This document shows, one piece after another, positions 32,584 through 42,078 of a stretch of DNA of 64,000 nt. The position numbers and the translations under genes are program-made. Under the pieces are notes generated by a model. The model had not been told where the DNA came from. It saw nothing but the letters and a program-made list of their open reading frames with translations, and searched no databases. This DNA is from Miscanthus floridulus (Eukaryota; Streptophyta; Magnoliopsida; Poales; Poaceae), in contig NC_089598.1 of assembly GCF_019320115.1 (NCBI RefSeq), forward strand, positions 87,931,560 to 87,995,559. Direction: 5' to 3'. Each line of letters begins with the position of its first letter. Position 1 is the stretch's first letter.

Positions 32584-34190
32584 TGAAAGGTCCTAATGGC
32601 TAGAGGGGGGGGTGAATAGCCTAATAAAAATTTCTACAACAACACTTAGCAAACCGGTTAGACAATTATGAGGCGAAGCAAGTGTTGCGTTAGCCTACTA
32701 ATAATGCAAGCCACCTACCACAATTCTAGTTGATATAGTTTCTATCCACATAATAGCTATGTCACTACACTAAATTAGTGTACTCTCAAAGGCTAACTAA
32801 AGAGCCACACTAACCAAACTAACAAGCTCTCATAACTAGCTACACTAAAGAGCTTGACAACTAGTTTGTGGTAATATAAAGAGAGTAAGCAAGATAGTTA
32901 TACCGCCGTGTAGATGAAGGAGCCAATCAATCACAAGGATGAATAACAATGAAGACTAATCACCTCAGAATCAATGATGAACACAATGATTTTTTTTACC
33001 AAGGTTCACTTGCTTGTCGGCAAGCTAGTCCTCGTTGTGGCGATTCACTCACTTGGAGGTTCACGTGCTAATTGGCTTCACACGCCAAACCCTCAATAGG
33101 ATGCCGCACAACCAACACAAGATGAGGATCACACAAGCCACGAGCAATCCACTAGAGTACCTTTTGGCTCTCCGCTGGGGAAATGTCAAGAACCCCTCAC
33201 AATCACCACGATCAGAGCCAGAGACAATCACCAACCTCCGCTCGACAATCCTCGCTGCTCCAAGCCATCTAGGTGGTAGCAACCACCAAGAGTAACAAGC
33301 GAATCTCGCAGCGAAACACGAACACCAAGTGTCTCTAGATGCAAACACTCAAGCAATGCACTTAGATTCTCTCCTAATCTCGCAAAGATGATGAATCAAT
33401 GATGGAGATGAGTGGGAGGGCTTTAGCTAAGCTCACAAGGTATGTCAATGAAAATGGCCAAAGGTATGAGCTTGAGCCAGCTATGGGGCTTAAATAGAAG
33501 CCCCCACGAAATAGAGCCGTTGTACCCCTTCACTAGGCACAACTCGGGGTGACCGGACGCTCCGGTCGGATCGACCGGATGCTAGCCCTCAGCGTCCGGT
33601 CATGTGATACACGCCACGTGTCCCCTCTCTTTGAATACTGTTCGCCCGATCTCAACGGTCAACAGTCGACCGGACGCTGCGGCAAGAGTGACCGGACGTT
33701 GAGCCTCCAGCGTCCGGTCATTTCCAGTAAGGTTCCAGAAATGAATTTCTTCGACCAGACACATCCGGTCAAGCTTGACCGGACACAGCCAGCGTCTGGT
33801 CACACGGTGACTTTCTTCTACGCTGTCTGACAACACGACATGATGATGAGTTAGAGCATCTAGTGGCACTTTGACAATCTCATTTTGATATGAGTTTCAC
33901 CCCTCTTAATAGTACGGCTATCATACCTAAATGTGATCACACTCTCTCAGTGTCTTGATCACCAAAACAAAATAACTCCTACAATTTATACCTTTGCCTT
34001 GAGATTTTTGTTTTTGTCTTTCTTCTTTCCAAGTTCAAGCACTTGATCATCACCATGGCATCATCATCATCATGTTATGATCTTCATTTGCTTCACTACT
34101 TGGAGTGTGCTACCTATCTCATGATCACTTGATAAACTAGGTTAGCACTTAGGGTTTCATCAATTCACCAAAACCAAACTAGAGCTTTCA
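32584..34190 (-). repeat. 5' LTR of the SIRE-type copia element
   Basis: It spans tgaaaggtcc to agagctttca on the plus strand. On the minus strand U3 begins at 34190. The accggacg/cgtccggt array lies at about 33540-33830, the TATA-like ctatttaagcc at about 33488-33500, and R-U5 follows to 32584. It lacks about 280 bp present in the 3' LTR at 26495-26780. Confidence 0.9.
33540..33830 (-). repeat. U3 array of accggacg/cgtccggt inverted-repeat motifs
   Basis: Repeated cores such as gaccggacgctccggtc and agcgtccggtca occur many times just upstream of the minus-strand TATA-like box. The 3' LTR carries a longer version (26190-26640). Each core is close to self-complementary, so hairpins or dimeric protein sites are possible. 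Confidence 0.75.
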
Positions 34191-35087
34191 CTAACCCCGC
34201 TGGCAGCTCGATGAAGCCCATGTTCGGCCACATCACGGGATGCCCTAGGATTGGGAACACGGTGTTGGCCTCCCCCATGGCCTCCTTGATGCGCTGCGTG
34301 ACCTCCCTGTCGTGGAGCAGCCCCTGGGTGAGCGTCGTACCAACGAGCTGCGCGCCGGGCGTCATCCTGTACAGCGGGAGGACGCACACCATCAGAGGCA
34401 CCACCCTCCTCACATGATACCCCCTGATGATGCTGGCCCCACGAAGGTCGCGGGTCTTCAGGAATGCGATGGCCTCGAGGAGTCATGCATCCTCTTCTTC
34501 TCCTTGACGGGTGGCCCTCACGGCCTTGACGACGGTACCTCTTCAACCAGGCTCCCAGAGAAGATCGACAAGGGAGCGGCAGGGTCATTCTTTAGGTAGA
34601 ACCAATGCGAGTGCCATCCTTTGTTGGATCTGGAGAGCTGGTAGGGCAAGTACTTGGCTAGCCGCTGCCCCCGGAGGTGGATGCCCATGCATCCCATCAG
34701 CACCGGGGTCTCCTGACCTCTCTCCTTCTTCTTGATCAAGGAGATAGAGAAGAAATATCTTCAGAGCTCGAAGTGGGGCTCGATCCCCAGTTACCCCTCG
34801 CACATCGTGATGAAGGCCACGATGTGTTGGATCCTATTGGGGTTTAGGTGCTGCAGCTCGATCTGATAGTGGTACAGCAGACCCTGGAAGAATGGGTGAG
34901 GAGGAACCACGAGTCCGTGCTCGTGGAAGGGCGCGAAGGAGATGACGTAGCCATCGGGCGGTGCTAGCGCATCCTCATGGCTGGGCACAAGCCACTCCGT
35001 CGCATTGGTCCTCCCACGGAGAAGATCGTGCATGACGAGGCCCTCCATGCGCGCATGGGTAACATCGGAGCGATACCACGAATTCAT
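34191..35087 (-). pseudogene. Antisense ORF of the Tat element, N-terminal part (Transposase_28 family)
   Basis: The minus-strand frame begins at 35087 with 'MNSWYRSDVTHARMEGLV'. It includes 'PPDGYVISFAPFHEHGL', 'HPFFQGLLYHYQIELQHLNP', then after a stop (34791-34793, replacing a Tyr) 'LGIEPHFELWRYFFSISL', 'GCMGIHLRGQRLAKYLPYQL' and 'NKGWHSHWFYLKND'. This is the conserved domain annotated as 'putative gypsy type transposon' (Transposase_28, PF04195). The final residues '..ELPAGL' abut the copia insertion. Such proteins are encoded antisense between pol and the 3' LTR in Tat elements; their function is not established. Several stops and frame changes make it a pseudogene. Confidence 0.8.
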
Positions 35088-36155
35088 GGAGGATGGAGGT
35101 GGCTACGGAGAAGCAAAGGTGGCAGAGGAGGAGCAGAAGCTACGGATCTAGGGCTCCAGCAGTGGATTAGCAAGCACGGTAGATCCGAACGGTGGTGGCG
35201 GAGAAATAAAGAAGGTAAGGCTATAGTTTTGGTGTGTAGGAATGCAAAGGGGGAGGCCGCTATTTATAGGGCGAAGTGGGACGAGAAGGCGAACCATCCA
35301 CCTAGATTCACGCACCCGCTGCGCCGCGTAACGTCACCTTCCTTCGAAGATCGCGCACACGCTATCTCTAGCCGTGCCCCCCGAAGGCTACGCTAGATGG
35401 CGGTTCGCTCGTTCAATAGGCCAAGAACCATCGTAGGTGAGAAGGGATCCAGAGATAAAAATGCTCCTACAGCCCATTTAGGACGAGGAGTTCGAAGGCT
35501 GGCCCACCGATGGGTTCACAGCCGCTCCGGGTCACCCTTAGAGCGCGGGGTGGAAAGAGATGGGCCCACTAGTGGCCAGTACCCGGGTGCACGAGCGTCG
35601 CGGACATCCCGGCCCATGTTCGAGTCTTGGTTGGTTCCCAGTCCATGTTTTTTCCTCAAAGAAAGGCAATGAGCCCTTGGGACCGGCCAAACAGACCCAA
35701 GAACTGTACGGACTGACCGCCAAGAGTATGGAGTCGGTCACCAGCTGACCCATGCTGAAACCCCACGAATGGGAAGCTGGAGGCCCACTCAGACTAGCCC
35801 GTTAAATAGCTCACCGAGCAGCATGTTTCGTCCATCACAAAGATGAGCAGACCCTCGACTGGACCCCTGCTATGCGTGGGGGCGCAAGGAAAGTTGGACT
35901 CGCAAGTAGACCGAACGCGCGGGCGTAGTACAACGACGGACCGATCAGATCCTAGGGACTAGAATCAAGAAAAATCTTTTCGACCTCCCGAATCCTACGG
36001 TTACATGCCCCTAAGAAGACCGATCGTGACAAAAGGGAACCGCCACCCTACCAGGACACGTCGTGGGCTAAAAAAGAAGGCCAAGGCCCTCAGAGTCCTC
36101 CCATCCAGAAAAGCCTCCTAAGGAGTATTCTACTCCTCTGCAGGCTCGGGGCTAC
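35088..36155 (+). other. 3' untranslated region of the Tat element
   Basis: This is the promoter side of the antisense ORF plus non-coding DNA up to the 3' LTR. It contains 'atcacaaagatgagc', 'accctcgactggacccctgc' and 'acgcgtggggg'-like blocks also present at 11380-11440, so it belongs to the same element. On the minus strand, ctataaatagcggcc at about 35260-35275 is a good TATA box for the antisense ORF. The last bases before the LTR (ggctcggggctac) are the likely polypurine tract. Confidence 0.5.
35261..35275 (-). promoter_or_regulatory. Candidate TATA box for the antisense ORF
   Basis: On the minus strand the sequence reads cctataaatagcggc about 175-190 bp upstream of the antisense start codon at 35087. 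Its presence fits reports that antisense ORFs of Tat elements have their own promoters; here it is inferred from sequence only. Confidence 0.5.
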
Positions 36156-36241
36156 GGTCGGGTATCGATATTAGGGATACCCAAAGCAAGGAAGTTAGCG
36201 CCCACGCTGACTTCCCCGGATGGGGCAAGACATATTAAAAA

Positions 36242-36604
36242 GTCTCACCTGACCCCAAGGCCATGGGCTACACCTCGCCTGACCCTAAGGCCGCGGGCTC
36301 CATCTCGCCCGATCTCGAGGCCGCGGGGGTCTCGCCCAAGGCCATAGGCTCTGTCTCGCCCGACCTCGAGGCTGCGGGCTCCATCTCACCCTACCTTGAG
36401 GCCGCAGGCTCCGTCTCGCCCGACCCCTAGGCCACGGGCTCCGTCCCGCCCGACCTCAAGGCCGCGGGCTCCGTCTCACCCGACCCCTTGGGTTCATGTT
36501 CCGTCTCGCTCGACCCCTTGGGTATGGGCTCCGTCTCGTCCGACCCCTCGGGTGCAGGCTTCGTCTCGCCTGACCCCAAGGACGTGGGTTCTGTCTCGTC
36601 CGAC
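36242..36604 (+). repeat. About 30-bp tandem repeat in the 3' LTR, about eleven units
   Basis: Same unit as at 1396-1560 ('ccgtctcgcccgaccc', 'aggccgcgggct') but roughly twice as many copies. LTRs are identical at insertion, so the difference arose afterwards by expansion or contraction. Open frames across it are repeat artefacts. Confidence 0.75.
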
Positions 36605-37001
36605 GGGGACCTATACCATCGCCAACCACTCTAGGTCCAAGCGTATGGGCCTGGGTCAAAACTCTGACACCAGAAAAGAGACTGGCATGCCTCGATGTAA
36701 CCCGTGGCCATGACGGGCCGTACCTGAGGATTCAAATCAAGAATAGCGTCGGGCGTTCTGGTGCTGTTCTGCCTAACCCTCGTAGGAACGCTGACAGGCG
36801 CGTCAGTTCACCACGACGTCCGCTGGGACGGAATGGAACGCTATGACCGGCAGATGACGCCTGCGCATGACGCTAGTGACGAATAGGGCCGCGACGTGGA
36901 GCCGTCCCTGTTGAAAGAGAAGGACCCGGTGATCCTGAAAGCCGTCTTCTCTCTCTCGTTCTTCTTCTTTTTCTTCGTTGTAACCCACGCTTTTCCTTCG
37001 C

Positions 37002-37011
37002 TTATAAAAGG
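37002..37011 (+). promoter_or_regulatory. TATA box of the 3' LTR
   Basis: ttataaaagg, at the same place as the TATA box of the 5' LTR. Transcription from it would run into the flanking host DNA. Confidence 0.6.
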
Positions 37012-37656
37012 GGAAGCAGGACGCCCAATGAATGGGGATCCAGATCCGCACGAGACCGAACCACGAGATAAAAACACCAGAGCACGACACGAGCACACGG
37101 CTGAGCAGTGATCGAGCTCTCAGCATCCGTCCACTCCTTTCACCAGAGACTTGGGATCCTTTCCCTCTCTCGCCTGTTTGTAACCTCTACTGCAAACCAA
37201 GTGCCGGTAACACGAGCAGCAGCAAACTGGACGTAAGGACGTTTTGCCCAAACTGGTATAAATTCTTTTGTCCTCCAAGCACACCATCCGAGCTAGATGT
37301 GCAAATACAAATTTACTCATCTATGGTCCGAAAACACCGACACTATGTATGCAATCCATATTGATAGTTGATTACTAAAAGCATACTTCTTTATTAATAT
37401 GTATGCCACACTTAGTTTATTCACAAAGTTTTTTTTGAAGCTCCTGTATCAATTGGCTGTAAACTTACTACTCGTTTTTATTATACTCGCTCTAATACTA
37501 CGTTGATATTTTTCACTTGGCGTTAAATTTGGATAGTAGTACTACGTAGTAATGCCCTTGCATCACATTAACGCTGACACCCCCCGTACAAAAGTCACCG
37601 CCAACATTCGGTACCGGTACATTCAGATCTAGTACTAGCTGCAAAGCAAACATGTA

Positions 37657-37686
37657 GAGAGAGAGAGAGAGCGCGCGCGCGCGCGC
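37657..37686. repeat. (GA)n(GC)n compound microsatellite
   Basis: About eight GA units run directly into about eight GC units. The first host copy has no such repeat at the matching place. Confidence 0.9.
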
Positions 37687-37715
37687 TGGAGATAGACAAG
37701 CATAACAGTGCCAAG

Positions 37716-37958
37716 TCCTTGTTTAGTTGGATCTCAAAATCCAAAAAGTTGCTACAGTACCTGTCACATCGAATGTTTGCGGCCCGTGCATAGAGCATTA
37801 AATGTAGACGAAAAGAAAAACTAATTGCACAGTTTGGTGGGAAATTGCGAGACGAACGTTTTAAACCTAATTAGTCAATGTTTGGACACTATTTGCCAAA
37901 TAAAAACGAAGGTGCTACAGTAGCCCCAAAATCCAAATTTCGCGAACTAAACAAGGGA
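37716..37958. mobile_element. MITE with ccttgtttag termini
   Basis: The ends tccttgtttagttgg and gcgaactaaacaaggga are inverted repeats. The interior ('gctacagtacctgtcacatcg', 'aactaattgcacagtttgg', 'gtgctacagtagcc') is shared with the elements at 38945-39190 and 39193-39434. The first host copy (around 527-531) shows the site without the element. Non-coding. Confidence 0.75.
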
Positions 37959-38030
37959 GTAAAAGTGTGATGCAAGATTACGACACGGCCGATCTCTGCG
38001 TACGCGGCCGTTACGGTGAAAAAGCTAGCC

Positions 38031-38944
38031 AGGTCACATGAGCCCGGCCACACGCTCTCGCCCGCGTACGTGGTCGGCCTCCCTTCACGCCCGTCACGCG
38101 GTCACATGTCCCGCTGCTGCTCTCGCTTGGACGCGCGCGAGCCCGCGACCGACAGGCAGACGCCAACGCCATGCCACGCCGCGCCGCGCCAGGGGAATCG
38201 ACAAAGGCCACCGCGCGCCACCTTCCCCGTTGCGCTTGGATCCTCCTCCTCCCTGTGTGCCTGCCTGCCAGGAATCCCGATCCGGCCGCGGCCGCCTCGC
38301 CGTCTGTGACGACGAGACCTTCCTTGCTTTCGCGCTGCCGGCTGTCCGGAACGAGGAATTCACTGCCGGCGCCGTACCGGGGTAAAAGGTTTATCTCCTC
38401 ATTCTCACCCCGGCCGGGCCGGCCGTAACCTTTGCCGCGATCTACCAGTACTACCACCCGGTTGGTGGGTGCGTAACTGTGCATTGACCACCACAGTGCA
38501 TTGCAGGAGACAGCCGCTGTAGAAACCACAGCAGCACGTACATGTCCTCCTCCCTATCTATCGGCCGACGACGACGACTTGCACAGGGGAAGGGGCGGGG
38601 GCGCCGTGCCAGCTGCCCCTCCCTGAGCTTCTGGATGTTCACCATCTCCTGCGGGAAATTTAATCTTCCTGCACACGGCAGAGTGCTCAGTGGTCCTCCT
38701 CCGATCCATCCCTGCCGCTGCCGGTAAGACATGCGGCCTCCCCGTCCAGGCTGAGGCTAGCGTACACACACGCGCATGGCAATGGTCCCCCATCCGCGTC
38801 CGGCCGTCCCCGGCGGCCCCGTCGTCGTCGTCGTCTGGCGACTGGGCTACCGTACGTCGCCGCCTGCATTATGGTTTACCTGGCCTTCTCTCACCGCAGC
38901 CTGCGTTGCGCAGCTGCGCTGCTGGCTTTGGCTAGTGCCCTCCA
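38031..38944. other. GC-rich non-coding DNA
   Basis: CG-rich DNA with several open frames on both strands (60-172 codons, Arg/Ala/Ser/Pro-rich), none with a recognisable domain, splice pattern or start context. Composition resembles a grass promoter/5'-UTR island or a decayed gene, but I cannot assign it. Confidence 0.4.
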
Positions 38945-39190
38945 GGGGCCTGTTTAGATGGCTAAAATTTTTGCAAAATGATACTGTAGCGCTTTTCGTT
39001 GTTATTTGGCAATTAGTGTCCAATCATAGTCTAATTAGGCTTAAAAGATTCGTCTCGTAAATTTCGTCTAAACTATGTAATTAGTTTTATTTTTTATTTA
39101 TATTTAATGTTTCATGCATGCGTTCAAAGATTCGATGTGACGGGGAATCTTGAAAAATTTGGCATTTTGGAAGGAAACTAAACTGGACCC
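38945..39190. mobile_element. MITE of the ccttgtttag family, inverted copy
   Basis: It starts ggggcctgtttagatgg and ends gaaactaaactggaccc. The inner sequence is the reverse complement of its neighbours ('actgtagcgcttttcg', 'aattagtgtccaatcatagt'). It abuts the next copy, giving a head-to-head pair. Confidence 0.65.
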
Positions 39191-39192
39191 AG

Positions 39193-39434
39193 CCCTTGTT
39201 TAGTTCGCGAAAACTTTTTGCAAAAAGTGCTACAGTACCGATCGCATCGAATCTTGCGATACGTGCATGGCGCATTAAATGTAGACGAAAACAAAAACTA
39301 ATTGCACAGTTTGGTTGAAAATTGCGAAACAAACGTTTTGAGCCTAATTAGTCCATGATTGAACACTAATTGCCATATAAAAACGAAAGTGCTACAGTAG
39401 CCTAAATTCTCAAATTTCATGAACTAAACAAGGG
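39193..39434. mobile_element. MITE of the ccttgtttag family, TSD cccag
   Basis: It runs from cccttgtttagttcgcg to tgaactaaacaaggg and is flanked by cccag on both sides (39188-39192 and 39435-39439). The left flank uses the end of the neighbouring MITE, so this copy inserted into or beside an older relative. Confidence 0.8.
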
Positions 39435-39439
39435 CCCAG

Positions 39440-39741
39440 CTTTGCTTGCACAGCATGCATGCAGCTAGCACCAAACTGCTCCTGGCTTCACCTGCACAGC
39501 AGCAGCACAGGCATCCCCACCCACCCTTCCAAAAAACCCTAGCCATGAATGGCACCTGCTCTCGCTTCAGACCTTCAGTGACGGAGGCCATGGCGTGCCC
39601 ATCCTGGTGGCCTCCTGTCCTGGGCATTGCATTGCGGTACGTGTGGCGCATGCAGCCGCGCGCGTAGTGTGCATGCCGCACGGCACACACGTCCATCAAC
39701 GCCACCACATTTTTTTCTCCTGTGGACAGCAAATACTAGGC
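39440..39741. other. Short intergenic stretch
   Basis: Non-coding DNA between two MITEs. I see short open frames but no domain, promoter or RNA gene. Confidence 0.4.
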
Positions 39742-39749
39742 CCTGACCC

Positions 39750-40024
39750 TAGGGATGAAAACGGATCGGATACGGACGGATATCACCGATATTACATTTG
39801 TTTTCATATTTTTGTTCGGATTTGGATTCGAATACGGATAATGTCAACTATGTCGGATATGATACGATTGGATATCGACATCATAAATATGCGATTTGAG
39901 TATTCGGATACGAATACAGTATCAGATGTTGGATATCCGGACTCGGATACGGACAGATCTCAACCCATCTAAACGGATCCGGTTTCGAATACGGTCAGAA
40001 AATATCGTACCGTTTTCATCCCTA
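39750..40024. mobile_element. hAT-type MITE, 8-bp TSD cctgaccc
   Basis: The termini tagggatgaaaacgg and ccgttttcatcccta are perfect inverted repeats. The 8-bp duplication cctgaccc is present on both sides (39742-39749 and 40025-40032), the hallmark length for the hAT superfamily. The interior is built of variants of 'ggatacggac', 'gaatacgg' and 'ggatatcg' repeats and carries no transposase. Confidence 0.9.
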
Positions 40025-40032
40025 CCTGACCC

Positions 40033-41962
40033 CTGAGAGACTGATATTGTGTTAGTTGCATGCAGGGTTACTTTGTAAAATAACCCCACCGTCCTTTTTC
40101 AGTCACCTACTACGTCTACCTGTATGGCACTATGGCCTATCCGCTGGTCATCTCTGGCCAGTAACATGCGGCCGGTGGAAAACAAAAAACATCAGCCATG
40201 GGCCTGACCGAAGCTTCATGCCAACAACCATGAAACGCTAAAGGCAAAGTTCAGTGCAAGCGCCAGTAGTAAGCCAAAAGGCCATTGTTAGGAATGAACA
40301 CACAACACTGGATAGGATATGGATGGATCATGGTGCCGATCGATCGAATCGTCGAACAACATGCGTGGCCGGGTCTCCGGCCTTTACCTTTCGCCTGCAG
40401 CAGCATCTGATGAGCCTTGCAAACGGCACCAGCGAGCATCCAAGCGCAATGGACAAGGGCACAGCGAAAAGGCCCCTCCTTTTGCTCCCAACCGCGTCGT
40501 CCGCCCCCGGCCTTGTGCTGCGCTGTGCAACCTGCCTCCAAAGCTAGCTGCATGCATGGTTAGTGTCAGCTGACATTATCAAAGTTCCAGTTGAGGATGT
40601 CCTCTTGCCAAGTGGATGGCCAAAAAGATTCCCCAACTTGGTGATTAGAATTTGGGTCACACAAAAGTCAGTCTAGTTCACACATAATGCTGAGTTCCTA
40701 GGACCTGGTTGTTGCTGATCTAAGGATCTACATTCCATCACATGTGTTTGGTTAGTAACGTACTTACTAGAGTAGTACCCAGTACCCAACCATGCATCAT
40801 GCATGTTCAAATAATAATGCAACGGTCATGGATTTGTGTACGTGGTTCGGTAAAAACTGACCCAGCTGGTGAAACTGCTGAAACCTTGAAAGGAATTAAA
40901 TTCGAAAACATGGGTACAAGTTCATCCATCTACAGATCTACTTTCATATCCTTCCCATCTGAGAAGAACCAGCCAGTTACCAGTACGTACTGCTCCGGTT
41001 TGACAGATGCTGCCGTATGGTTTTCAAGTGATCAAAAGAGGACTAACTAGAAGTCTAGAACTGGTACCCAGGAATCAAATAAGCCTACTATTTCCTTACC
41101 TAAAATGATTGGAACCATACAGTGATACAGTAGTACTATTTCTTCATCTATTATTACCCAATGATAAACAATGATATATAGGAAGGACAAAGTACATAGC
41201 CTGATAGCCAGGCTGGTTCGGACAATCAGGTTAGACCGATATATTTGTGTACATAGCCTGATAGCCAGGCTGGTTCGGACAATCAGGTTAGACCGATACA
41301 TTTGTCATATATAACAGCTCACAAGAACCTACCCAGATTTGCTTGCACCTGTCAGGAATCACCTAGCGACTTTGTAATCAGAACACAAGGAACAGTGTGT
41401 AAACACCTAAGCAATTGCATCAACTCATCATTAACCAATCCAGGCTTCAATACTTTAACACACGGCCCCAGCTAGTGATGTTATTGGAATTATTTTCTCA
41501 CCTGCTCAAAGGCTAGCTAGGTCTCTATAGGCTTCAGCATCGGTTCATCTTCAGGGTAAGGACACTGGCTGCAAACATGCCATGCCATTATGCCAAGTCT
41601 GCCTTGGCATTCTAACAGCCACAGCTTTGTTCATTTGGGCTGTGTGCAGCTCTGCATGCAGTGCAGTCTGTCTTTCTGTCCTCCGGTGCGACTTGCGAGT
41701 GACTGACTGACTGAGCACGCGTGCAATACTGCAATGGCTGCGGGCACTCACCCAGAGATCAGAAAAGCTGCCAAGGAAAATCTGCACGGAAAGGTCAAAG
41801 GTGCATATGCTTTGAGAAAGGCTGACCTGTAATGATTGACGGACCAGCCAGTATGAACAATTACATTTGTGAGACTGAGACCTCAACTGTTGAGGGTCCT
41901 CCTTGTAACTCTGTACATGTGTGTGCATGCAACTGGACCTTGAGATGCTGGGGCTACTTTCA
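40033..41962. other. Intergenic region
   Basis: No gene, RNA or element recognised apart from a 57-bp tandem duplication at 41192-41305. Open frames of 60-160 codons on both strands lack conserved motifs and appear to be chance. Confidence 0.4.
41192..41305. repeat. 57-bp tandem duplication
   Basis: Two units (41192-41248 and 41249-41305) beginning gtacatagcctgatagccag are identical except near the end (gatatatttgt versus gatacatttgt). A recent head-to-tail duplication in intergenic DNA. Confidence 0.9.
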
Positions 41963-42078
41963 GCCTGTTCGCTGGTTGGTTTCAATCGGGGTTTATCAGT
42001 CAGCCAACAGTATTTTTCTCTCACAACAAACCAGCACAAGTCGGGCTTATCAGCCCAGAAACCAACCAGCGAACAGGC
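41963..42078. mobile_element. MITE with perfect 20-bp terminal inverted repeats
   Basis: gcctgttcgctggttggttt (41963-41982) is exactly complementary to the end at 42059-42078. The interior contains 'aacagtatttttctctcaca', the same as the MITE at 212-352. The perfect ends suggest a younger copy of this family. Confidence 0.85.

Larger units (their letters stand above)
25231..34195 (-). mobile_element. SIRE/Maximus-type copia retrotransposon, internally deleted
   Basis: This minus-strand Ty1/copia element has LTRs 32584-34190 (5') and 25236-27120 (3') and the target duplication ctaac (25231-25235 and 34191-34195). The primer-binding site (tggcattagagccgagg, minus strand, 32566-32582) resembles an initiator-Met tRNA site. 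The order on the minus strand is gag (32526 down to 30493), protease remnant and integrase (30386 to 29463), linker (29208 to about 28690), then directly the end of RNase H (about 28690 to 28286). Most of RT is missing. It inserted in the antisense ORF of the Tat element. The 3' non-coding part (27121-28285) is AT-rich with no gene. Confidence 0.9.
36156..37342 (+). repeat. 3' LTR of the large Tat gypsy element
   Basis: Homologous to 1169-2323 and ending ccgaca directly before ctatg (37343-37347). The first two bases are gg instead of the expected tg. It preserves the empty target of the MITE found in the 5' LTR and has the longer version of the roughly 30-bp repeat. TATA box at 37002-37011. 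Confidence 0.85.
1164..37347 (+). mobile_element. Tat-lineage Ty3/gypsy LTR retrotransposon containing nested insertions
   Basis: This plus-strand Class I element is bounded by two homologous LTRs (1169-2323 and 36156-37342) and an identical 5-bp flanking duplication, ctatg, on both outer sides. In order it holds: 5' LTR, primer-binding-site-like sequence, leader, an orphan LTR (2827-3643), degenerate gag and pol (about 3660-9815), a repeat-rich post-integrase region, an antisense ORF of the Transposase_28 type split in three (34191-35087, 24729-25235 and 12010-13836), then the 3' LTR. The insertions 13837-24728 and 25236-34190 carry their own target duplications, so they are younger. Tat-type elements are known for a second, archaeal-type RNase H and for antisense ORFs downstream of pol; both are visible. 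An alternative is that gag-pol entered with the element whose LTR lies at 2827-3643; no second copy of that LTR is in the window. Confidence 0.85.
37348..38030. repeat. Right half of the second host duplicate
   Basis: After the target duplication the host DNA resumes. From about 37528 it matches 385-640 ('ttggatagtagtac', 'gcatcacattaacgctgac', 'aacagtgccaag', 'gtgatgcaagatta', 'gatctctgcgtacgcg'). A MITE (37716-37958) splits this copy between 'gtgccaag' and 'gtaaaagtg'. A (GA)n(GC)n microsatellite lies at 37657-37686. No gene is seen. Confidence 0.65.

Noticed and set aside
21160..33830. CRISPR-like array from short repeated palindromes in U3 regions
   Set aside because: Spacing is irregular, cores vary, and the repeats lie in LTR promoters of plant retroelements; no cas-like genes occur.
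38010..38530. 172-codon minus-strand frame and overlapping plus-strand frames
   Set aside because: GC-rich DNA with overlapping frames on both strands and no family match; kept only as unassigned GC-rich DNA.
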